Of a stretch of 41,142 bases of DNA, positions 34,966-41,142 are shown piece after piece (position 1 is the stretch's first letter; each line of letters opens with the position of its first letter). Source of the DNA: an uncultured Spartobacteria bacterium (lineage in GTDB: Bacteria > Verrucomicrobiota > Verrucomicrobiia > Chthoniobacterales > UBA6821); contig CAIOJL010000240.1 of assembly GCA_903858595.1 (NCBI GenBank), positions 1 to 41,142 on the forward strand, written 5' to 3'. A program made the position numbers and the translations under genes. Under the pieces are notes generated by a model. That model did not search any database and was not told the DNA's origin. It was given only the letters and a program-made list of their open reading frames with translations.

Positions 34966-37900
34966 TTAGGAATGGTCTGCCTGTTCAGCGCCACGATTCG
35001 CGGCGCCGACGAGATCGGCTCCCGGCATCGCAGGGTTGGGATTGCGGATCCTTGCCATGTAGGTCACGCGGGGACGCGTGTTCAGATAGGCAAGTGAGGA
35101 ATAGGTGCGTGGGTCGGCCTTGGCCTGTGAGACGGCGCTCTTGGGATCGTTGATGTTGCCAAAGACGATCGACTCGGATGGGCAGGCCTGCTGGCAGGCG
35201 CTCTTGAAGACTGGGAGAGGGGTCTTGGTGACATCACTGGCACCGGCCTTGACTGAGCGGGCGATCTTCGCCTCCTCGATGCGCTGGATGCAGAAGGTGC
35301 ACTTCTCCATGACACCGCGCATACGGACAGTCACGTTAGGGTTCTTCGACATCTTGAGGCTGTCGGCCATTCCCTTCGGTGCAAGCGGTCCGTAGTAGAG
35401 CTCATCCAGCGGACGCTCGTTGTAGTCGAACCAGTTGAAGCGGCGGACCTTCCAGGGGCAGTTGTTCGCGCAGTAGCGGGTACCGATGCAGCGATTGTAG
35501 GCCATCAAGTTCAGACCCTCCTCGCTGTGGACGGTTGCGTTCGCTGGGCAGACCGCCTCGCAGGGTGCGCTCTCGCACTGCTGACACATGATGGCCATCG
35601 GGATCATCTCGAGGCTTTCCTCCTTATGATCCGCGCTCGCGAACCAGCGGTCGATGCGGATCCAGGCCATATCACGGCCGCGGCGGACCTGATCCTTGCC
35701 GACGACCGGAATGTTGTTCTCAGCCTGGCAGGCAACGATGCAGGCATTGCAACCGATGCAGGAGTTGAGATCGACCGAGAGCCCCCACTGGAGATCGGAG
35801 GTAAGGGGGGGATTCGGGTAGATGGAGATCGGCTCCGGCAGCTCGCCATCCATTTCTCGGGCGAATTCGGGCTGCTTCTGGAGGGTAGCAAGAGTTCCCG
35901 TACGGGCGAGGTTGCGCCCTTCCATGTTCTGGTGCTCCTGGGTGCGGGCAAAGACGTAGGAATCCTTGGGCAGAGCCTGCACCTTGACGCCCAATCGGAA
36001 GCAAAGGCTTGAGGAATGACGCAGTGGGTAAGCGTCAAATCCAACGTTCTCCATCACATGGGAGACGCCCTTGCGGCCGTAGCCGAGGGCGATGCTCAGC
36101 GACTTGTCGACATGGCCGGGAGCAACGATCGCCGCGGCCTCGATCGAGCGGACGCCTGCAGTTATCTTCAGCCAATCACCATCTTTGATGCCGAGCATGC
36201 GGGCGTCGGCCGAGCTGACAAGAGCTGCATTATCCCAGACTAGCTTAGTGACATAGTCAGGGGTTTCCTGAAGCCAGGAATTATTCGCGTAGCGCCCATC
36301 ATCGACGCTGGAACTGCGTAGGAAGACCACTTCGAAATCTTTGGAATCCAACTTCGGAGCCGACTGAACCGCAGCAAGCGCGGCGGAGGCACTAAAGGAA
36401 GGGTTGGAGACCGGCCATGCGGTTCTGGCCGCAAACCCGTTTCTCAGGAACTCATTCCAAGATGCATCGGAGCCATCCTTGGTCACTGATGAAAAGGTGG
36501 TTCGGACTACGGAAGGCCCGTCGACTTTCTCTCCGGCCAAGGCGGCAAGGATCTCGAGGGACGAAATGCCATTCCAGAGCGGCAGGATCATCGGTTGGAC
36601 GGAGCAGATTGTTCCGTCGATCGATCGGGCATCGCCCCAGCGCTCCAGATAGTGGGCGGCAGGCACCTGCCAATGGGTCACCTTGCTGGTCTCATCAACA
36701 AACTGGGAGAGATGCAAGGTCTCGGCAACTCTGGACAGCAGGTTCGGAAAATTCAATTCAGCAGGGGCGGTGAGCACTGGGTTGCCCTCTAGGATGAGCA
36801 GGGTCTTGACCGAACCTGAACCCATGGCCTTTGCGAGATCGGCAAGCGTTGCGGCAGGCTTCACTCCGGTCTGGACCACATTGATAGTCGAACCAAGATT
36901 GCCGAGCGTGTTGTTGATGCCTAGGGCCATCGCCTGCACCGCGACGGACTGACCGGCTCCCAGTATCACAACTCCCTTACCCTTGGCTGAGATGAGGTCA
37001 TCAGCCACGCCGTTTACCCATGCAGGGTCAAAAGAGACACCCGACGCGGGATATGCCGCCGCCAGCGAGGAGAGGGATGTGTTGCCCGACTTCGTGGCGA
37101 TGACCTTGGCTAACGCAGCAGTGAAGTCACCGATTTCACTGGCTCGCACACGGAGGCGATGGTCGGCCATTCCGCCTGTGAGCGAGAAGTGATTCTCGAC
37201 CACATAAAGACGATTCATGGTTCTCCCATTGGAACCATTAGGATTGCGCCGCTTTGCAAAGCCCTTCGCGAATCCAAGTCCGCTCTCGGAGGGATTCAGG
37301 AAATCACTGCCTAGTGAGAGGATCACGTCGGCCTTCTTGAAATCATAAACAGGCCGAGCGCCCGTACCTAGCAGAGAGTCGAAGGCGGCTTCATCCGACT
37401 GGATCGCCTCATCCTGCACCCATAGAAGCTTGGGGAACTGGGAGGTGAGTTCCGTCCGGAGGCGCTCGACGGTCGGAGAGTTCTCCTTACCGACCACGAT
37501 CGCAAGCCCGTCACCGCCATTGGTTCCCGCAGCAGCGCGGATCTTGGAGATTAAAGAGTTCAGGTCGGAGCGGGAGGCCTTGGCGGAGTCACGGGTGATC
37601 TCCTTGGATCTGTAAGGGTCGTAGAGGCCCAAGATAGAGGCCTGGGCAAAGACGTCGGTCGAGCCGTTGCTGACGGGATGAAGCGGGTTGCCCTCGATCT
37701 TGGTGGGGCGACCATCCGAGGTCGTGACAGTAAGCGGTACGGCTCCCGCCGGGGTAGGCATGGAGCTGGCGTAGTAGAGGAACTTGCCGGGGATCGTCCA
37801 CTCGGCGCTCTTCGCGAAGGGAACGAGATGAGCCTCGGGACGGCGGCAACCAGTGAGCCCGACGCCGGTCAGCGCGGTAGCTGCTCCCATCAGACGGACA

Positions 37901-38067
37901 AAGTCGCGGCGGGAGAGATTGTTATCCTCACCATCGGATCCCGCGGCACCGGGAGTGAACTCGCGGGCGAGATCTTCGGCAAAGGCAGGCGAGTTCTCGC
38001 GCTCTCCCTGACTTCTCCAGAGGGCTGGCTTCAGATCACGCGTGGGATGTTGGAAAATCTTTTTCAT
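34966..38067 (-). CDS. actB: Alternative complex III iron-sulfur subunit ActB
   Basis: With the start at 38067 (four-base overlap with actA) the product is 1033 residues. A Tat-type signal SRRDFVRLMGAA (52-63) ends at lipobox TGC (Cys74). The middle is a molybdopterin oxidoreductase-like fold without the cofactor, as in all ActB proteins. The C-terminal part is a ferredoxin-like domain with four Cys clusters: CIGCNACIVAC, CQQCESAPCEAVC, CIGTRYCANNCPW with CTFC, and CQQACP, enough for three or four Fe-S clusters. It hands electrons from the quinol site to the ActA hemes. The length is normal for ActB. Confidence 0.95.
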   Translation of the reverse strand: MKKIFQHPTRDLKPALWRSQGERENSPAFAEDLAREFTPGAAGSDGEDNNLSRRDFVRLMGAATALTGVGLTGCRRPEAHLVPFAKSAEWTIPGKFLYYASSMPTPAGAVPLTVTTSDGRPTKIEGNPLHPVSNGSTDVFAQASILGLYDPYRSKEITRDSAKASRSDLNSLISKIRAAAGTNGGDGLAIVVGKENSPTVERLRTELTSQFPKLLWVQDEAIQSDEAAFDSLLGTGARPVYDFKKADVILSLGSDFLNPSESGLGFAKGFAKRRNPNGSNGRTMNRLYVVENHFSLTGGMADHRLRVRASEIGDFTAALAKVIATKSGNTSLSSLAAAYPASGVSFDPAWVNGVADDLISAKGKGVVILGAGQSVAVQAMALGINNTLGNLGSTINVVQTGVKPAATLADLAKAMGSGSVKTLLILEGNPVLTAPAELNFPNLLSRVAETLHLSQFVDETSKVTHWQVPAAHYLERWGDARSIDGTICSVQPMILPLWNGISSLEILAALAGEKVDGPSVVRTTFSSVTKDGSDASWNEFLRNGFAARTAWPVSNPSFSASAALAAVQSAPKLDSKDFEVVFLRSSSVDDGRYANNSWLQETPDYVTKLVWDNAALVSSADARMLGIKDGDWLKITAGVRSIEAAAIVAPGHVDKSLSIALGYGRKGVSHVMENVGFDAYPLRHSSSLCFRLGVKVQALPKDSYVFARTQEHQNMEGRNLARTGTLATLQKQPEFAREMDGELPEPISIYPNPPLTSDLQWGLSVDLNSCIGCNACIVACQAENNIPVVGKDQVRRGRDMAWIRIDRWFASADHKEESLEMIPMAIMCQQCESAPCEAVCPANATVHSEEGLNLMAYNRCIGTRYCANNCPWKVRRFNWFDYNERPLDELYYGPLAPKGMADSLKMSKNPNVTVRMRGVMEKCTFCIQRIEEAKIARSVKAGASDVTKTPLPVFKSACQQACPSESIVFGNINDPKSAVSQAKADPRTYSSLAYLNTRPRVTYMARIRNPNPAMPGADLVGAANRGAEQADHS

Positions 38068-38723
38068 CGGTGGCAGCCTCCGCAGTTGACGGGTGGATTG
38101 ACCTTCCACTCCTCTTTGAACTTTGTTCCCAGCTCACGCTGCGCCTCGGGCGAGGCGGGATGCCAGTTCATGTTAAAGATCTCTGAGGGCGGGCGAAGGA
38201 AATTCTCAGGGGCGCGATGGCAGTCCAGGCACCACTTCATGCTGAGTGACTCGGCCTCGTAGACAACGCTCATCTCGTTTACTGCACCATGACAGCTGTA
38301 GCAGCTGACCCCACGGTTCACGTGGACCGCATGGTTGAAGTAAGCGTAATCGGGCAGGCGGTGGATCTGCACCCACGGGATTGGCTGGCCTGTCTCCCAG
38401 CTGTCGCGCACAGCGGCCAGACGGGGACTGTTCGGCAGGATCTTGCCCTGGCCGTGGCAGTTGATGCAGGTCTGGGTGGCAGGAAGGTTCGAGTGACCGG
38501 CTACCTCTACGAAGCTATGGCAATAGCGACAGTCCATCCCGAGCTGCTTCACGTGCAGGGCGTGGGAGAAGGGCACTGGTTGGTCGGGCTGATAGCCGAC
38601 GCGGGTGTACTTCGGCGTGAAATAGTACCAGATCCCGAGAGTGATGGGTCCGCCGATCACCAAGCCGCAGACAAGCAGCTGGAGCGGAAGCCAATTGGCC
38701 CATCTGGGAAAGAAATTCGACAT
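38064..38723 (-). CDS. actA: Alternative complex III pentaheme cytochrome ActA
   Basis: The start at 38723 gives 219 residues (a longer frame has an unlike N-terminus). A membrane anchor (about 11-34) is followed by five CxxCH heme sites: 65-69, 86-90, 141-145, 165-169 and 214-218. ALHVKQLGMDCRYCH, QTCINCHGQG and CLDCHRAPE are typical of ActA. It is the first gene of the 21-gene respiratory operon and is divergent from the DUF192 gene; the promoter should lie in 38724-38983, but no strong box stands out. Confidence 0.95.
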   Translation of the reverse strand: MSNFFPRWANWLPLQLLVCGLVIGGPITLGIWYYFTPKYTRVGYQPDQPVPFSHALHVKQLGMDCRYCHSFVEVAGHSNLPATQTCINCHGQGKILPNSPRLAAVRDSWETGQPIPWVQIHRLPDYAYFNHAVHVNRGVSCYSCHGAVNEMSVVYEAESLSMKWCLDCHRAPENFLRPPSEIFNMNWHPASPEAQRELGTKFKEEWKVNPPVNCGGCHR

Positions 38724-38877
38724 TCGGGTGTTAGAGAAACGCCCGGATGGAGGAATTCTCAGGCCTGAACAGAGTAGAAAGTCAGCGGCCGAAGGCAAGA
38801 AATTTGCCGCAAAAAATCAAGAACCGCCGAATGCTCTCGCGCAGCCGTAACGGATGCGCAGCAACGGCAGGGCAAGC

Positions 38878-38903
38878 AACCGCAGAGAACGCAGAGAGAA
38901 GCA
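38878..38903. repeat. Half-site of the CGCAGAG-type repeat
   Basis: AACCGCAGAGAACGCAGAGA, followed by GAAGCAG, resembles one end of the element at 2590-2747 (CGCAGAGGCGCCGAGG). No matching inverse arm was found within 150 bases. It lies in the divergent gap between actA and the DUF192 gene (38724-38983). Confidence 0.5.
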
Positions 38904-38983
38904 GTATGAGAATTCTTTTCTTTCATGAATTCCATATTTTCACCTCTTCACTACGATCATCATTCATTAACCCGTGCCCCACG

Positions 38984-39442
38984 ATGAGAAAGCCATTCCT
39001 TATACTCCTTTCCCTATTCCTCGCAGCATCCGTCCTGCAGGCCGCGCCTAAGCCTCAGCTCGACCTTCCCAAGGCAACACTCACCTTAGGGACTAACTCC
39101 CTGAAAGCCCAGATCGCGGCCGATGATGCCTCACGGGAACTTGGCCTGATGTCGCGGACGAATCTTGGGGCCGACGAATCGATGGTCTTCGTCTTCCCGT
39201 CGCCGCGCCAGGTCACTTTCTGGATGAAGGATACCCCGCTCCCACTCTCCATCGCCTACGTGGGTCGCTCGGGCATGATCTTCGAAATCCATGACATGAA
39301 GCCCTTCGATGAAACCCCCATCCCCAGCGCCTCCAGCGCCGTCATCTATGCGATCGAAACGCCCTTGGGTTGGTTTTCCAAACACCATGTTATGGCAGGC
39401 AGCACGGTGGAAGGGCTGCCATCCGCTTCCTCCGCCAAGTAA
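38984..39442 (+). CDS. Secreted DUF192 protein
   Basis: This 152-residue protein has a signal peptide (MRKPFLILLSLFLAASVLQA) and the DUF192 core: RELGLMSRTNLGADESMVFVFPSPRQVTFWMKDTPLPLSIAYV, then ETPLGWFSKHHVMAGSTVEG. The function of the family is unknown; it is periplasmic or extracellular here. The start fits the signal peptide. It is divergent from actA and convergent with the sugar transferase gene 32 bases away, where GCCAA/TTGGC (39436-39456) could form a weak hairpin. Confidence 0.88.
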   Translation: MRKPFLILLSLFLAASVLQAAPKPQLDLPKATLTLGTNSLKAQIAADDASRELGLMSRTNLGADESMVFVFPSPRQVTFWMKDTPLPLSIAYVGRSGMIFEIHDMKPFDETPIPSASSAVIYAIETPLGWFSKHHVMAGSTVEGLPSASSAK

Positions 39443-39474
39443 GGAAAAATTGGCGAAATTCTTAGCAGATCCCG

Positions 39475-40941
39475 CTAGTAGGCGTTTTTTAGAGGGAAAA
39501 AAACCTGTTTGACCGTGCGCAGAATGATCAGCAAGTCCTGATAGATGTTCCATTTCACGATATATTCCACGTCGCATTCCACGCGTTTTAAGATCTCGTG
39601 GTCGCTGAAGGCCTCGCCGCGGAATCCCCTGACCTGAGCCAGACCCGTGATGCCTGGCTTTACCGCGGTTCTCGCGTGGTAATTCTTTAGGACCCTGGCC
39701 CAGCGCTCATCGTGCTCGAGCATGTGCGGTCTCGGCCCAACCACGCTCATCTGACCCATGAAAACGTTAATGAATTGGGGAAACTCGTCAATCGAGCTTC
39801 TCCTGAAGAAGCCGCCCCCTTGGTAAATCCGGGGGTCGCCTTTGGTCGCCTGCATTGCCTGATCATGTTGATGAACGTGCATGGTGCGGAACTTCAATAC
39901 CTCGAAGGACTGCTTGTTCCTGCCGCATCGCTGCTGCCGGTAAAGAAGAGGGCCCGGCGAGACGATGCATTGGACTAGGAAGACGAACAGGGTTAAAGGT
40001 GGCAAAATGAACAGGATGACCAGCGAGGAAATCATGATGTCGGTTAACCGTTTGATGATCCGACTGAGCGGATTCTGGAGGGGCTCCACGCGGAAGAGAA
40101 GCATGTTGACGCCGTCCACAATGATCGTCTTGGAGGGCCTGCCGAACTCTAAGAGCAAGTCCTCCACCAGTGCATATCTGGCCCCGAACTTCTCGCAGCA
40201 ATCGATGCAGTAATTGAAAATATTGGCCTGCGGGGGGCGCTCCATCATGATGAGCGAGGTGGCGCGCGTCGATTTCAGGGCATTGTTGATATCCTCAGGG
40301 GTTCCCAAATGGGGAATATCGAGGATTTTGGGGATCTTCGGGTTATTCGTCAGGATACCAATAATGTCCACTCCATAGCTTTTCTGGCGATTCAGCCATT
40401 GGTGCAGCTTGTGCATCTGCAGATCCTTCTGTTCGTCAGTCAGATGCTTCTTTGACATTCCGTTCCAAGTGATCAGCAGGCACTTTTCCCGGGATCTGTC
40501 CGAGAAGAACAGCCTCATGATGACCTTGGGGAAAAATGCGTTCACCAAACCTATCGAAATGAAGATGACAGGAATGAAGGAGACCACGAAAATACGCGAC
40601 AGCACTTGGCTCTCATTGAGGCCCCTTCCCTTGGTGCCGACCAGGAACAAGATGATTCCCAAGGTGGCTGCTGTGCCTTGACGCAGGCTGAGCGTGATGC
40701 GGTTTGAGGGGCTTCCCATGAAGTTCGTGGCCTCGGCATCCCTGTTCAACATACTGTAGAAGGTCAAGGCGAGTACCATGGCCCATTCAAGGTCCAAAAT
40801 CCCCCAGGGATACCAGGCTCCCGAATATCGGTCGCCGCAATGTCTCCAAGTCAAAAACCATCCATACAAGGAGATCAGGAGACCCAGGCATTGAACAATG
40901 GTCAGCAGCGAGTAAACGCCTTCTTTTCTTTCTGTAATCAT
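39475..40941 (-). CDS. Undecaprenyl-phosphate sugar phosphotransferase (exopolysaccharide, WcaJ-like)
   Basis: The product is 488 residues. Four hydrophobic helices at the N-terminus, a central domain with ILTNNPKIPKILDIPHLG, and a C-terminal bacterial sugar transferase domain (about 287-488) match the polyisoprenyl-phosphate hexose-1-phosphate transferases. The catalytic part has KFRTMHVH, RRSSIDEFPQFINVFMGQMSVVGPRPH and KPGITGLAQVRGFRGE. It loads the first sugar onto the lipid carrier for exopolysaccharide. The central domain would normally bind a nucleotide but is diverged. It is followed by the DUF192 gene tail to tail, and an insertion sequence lies just upstream. Confidence 0.92.
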   Translation of the reverse strand: MITERKEGVYSLLTIVQCLGLLISLYGWFLTWRHCGDRYSGAWYPWGILDLEWAMVLALTFYSMLNRDAEATNFMGSPSNRITLSLRQGTAATLGIILFLVGTKGRGLNESQVLSRIFVVSFIPVIFISIGLVNAFFPKVIMRLFFSDRSREKCLLITWNGMSKKHLTDEQKDLQMHKLHQWLNRQKSYGVDIIGILTNNPKIPKILDIPHLGTPEDINNALKSTRATSLIMMERPPQANIFNYCIDCCEKFGARYALVEDLLLEFGRPSKTIIVDGVNMLLFRVEPLQNPLSRIIKRLTDIMISSLVILFILPPLTLFVFLVQCIVSPGPLLYRQQRCGRNKQSFEVLKFRTMHVHQHDQAMQATKGDPRIYQGGGFFRRSSIDEFPQFINVFMGQMSVVGPRPHMLEHDERWARVLKNYHARTAVKPGITGLAQVRGFRGEAFSDHEILKRVECDVEYIVKWNIYQDLLIILRTVKQVFFPLKNAY

Positions 40942-41007
40942 CTAAGAGAGAAACGGTGGATATAGTATTTTAAATAAAAAAAGAAATTTTTTATCTAGAT
41001 AGTGTAG

Positions 41008-41142
41008 TCACGAGATATTGGCCCAGAGGGCAATACAGCGGATGTGGATGGCAGCAAGGAAAGAAGAGGCATTCTTTGCGTGCCGGGTAGCGACGCCACG
41101 CCAGCGTTTGAGGTGAAGGAAGGCGTTCTCAACGAGATGCCG
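41008..41142 (-). mobile_element. C-terminal part of an IS5-like transposase gene
   Basis: The minus strand from the right edge encodes 44 residues with RHLVENAFLHLKRWRGVATR and SFLAAIHIRCIALWANIS, then TGA at 41008-41010. This is the end of DDE transposases of the IS5 type; the Glu in HLVENAF is the last catalytic residue. The rest lies beyond the window. The element's terminal inverted repeat should be in 40942-41007, an A/T-rich stretch, but its boundary cannot be identified. Confidence 0.8.

Noticed and set aside
36240-36434. Short ORFs in other frames inside actB and other long genes
   Set aside because: They overlap well-supported genes in another frame or strand and show no family sequence.
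34966-38067. ActB molybdopterin-like domain without a cofactor site
   Set aside because: This is normal for alternative complex III, where the domain never carries molybdenum.

Overview
The window is a GC-rich bacterial chromosome segment of about 41 kb. Its combination of an alternative complex III plus caa3-type oxidase cluster, paired amt-glnK genes and short imperfect repeats between genes fits Verrucomicrobiota best. This is an inference from gene content; no rRNA or marker gene is present to confirm it. Many genes lack a Shine-Dalgarno sequence and instead have A/C-rich leaders or start codons that overlap the preceding stop.

Region 1 (1-11.8 kb) looks like a nitrogen and envelope region. 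It holds a porin-like outer membrane protein, an orphan amino-acid-type ABC transporter (ATPase and permease without a binding protein) coupled to tatD and followed upstream by galE, a transglutaminase-like protein, and two amt-glnK pairs. Three sites with the GG-N10-GC spacing of sigma-54 promoters lie upstream of the porin, the transglutaminase gene and the first amt-glnK pair, so these probably form a nitrogen-responsive sigma-54 regulon. One ammonium transporter has Glu in place of the first histidine of the conserved twin-His pore motif.

Region 2 (11.8-13.6 kb) is a single type I ABC exporter gene. Region 3 (13.7-18.6 kb) is an arsenic operon: arsR, arsD, arsA, a small Cys-rich FmdB-like gene, trxB, a thioredoxin-linked arsC and an aquaporin. 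No ArsB or Acr3 efflux permease is present, although ArsA normally energises one. A palindromic operator lies inside the core promoter and abuts the arsR start codon.

Region 4 (18.5-38.7 kb, all minus strand) reads as one operon of 21 genes. It runs actABCDEF, a small membrane protein, a CcoN-like protein lacking the canonical heme and copper histidines, a CcoO-like cytochrome c, a second cytochrome c, ctaC, ctaD, ctaA, ctaB, a tiny membrane protein, ctaE, a Sco protein, a small CPDC protein, a DUF420 protein, a Cys-tailed DUF6572-like protein and an amino acid permease fused to a universal-stress domain. It encodes a complete quinol-to-oxygen electron path plus heme A synthesis and copper insertion. 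The degenerate CcoN-like/CcoO-like module and the His-rich tails on several subunits are its most unusual parts.

Region 5 (38.7-41.1 kb) holds a secreted DUF192 protein, an exopolysaccharide sugar transferase and the 3' end of an IS5-like transposase gene at the window edge. Two copies of one inverted-repeat element (3.5 kb and 13.6 kb), a related element at 2.6 kb and a single half-site at 38.9 kb form a scattered family of intergenic repeats.
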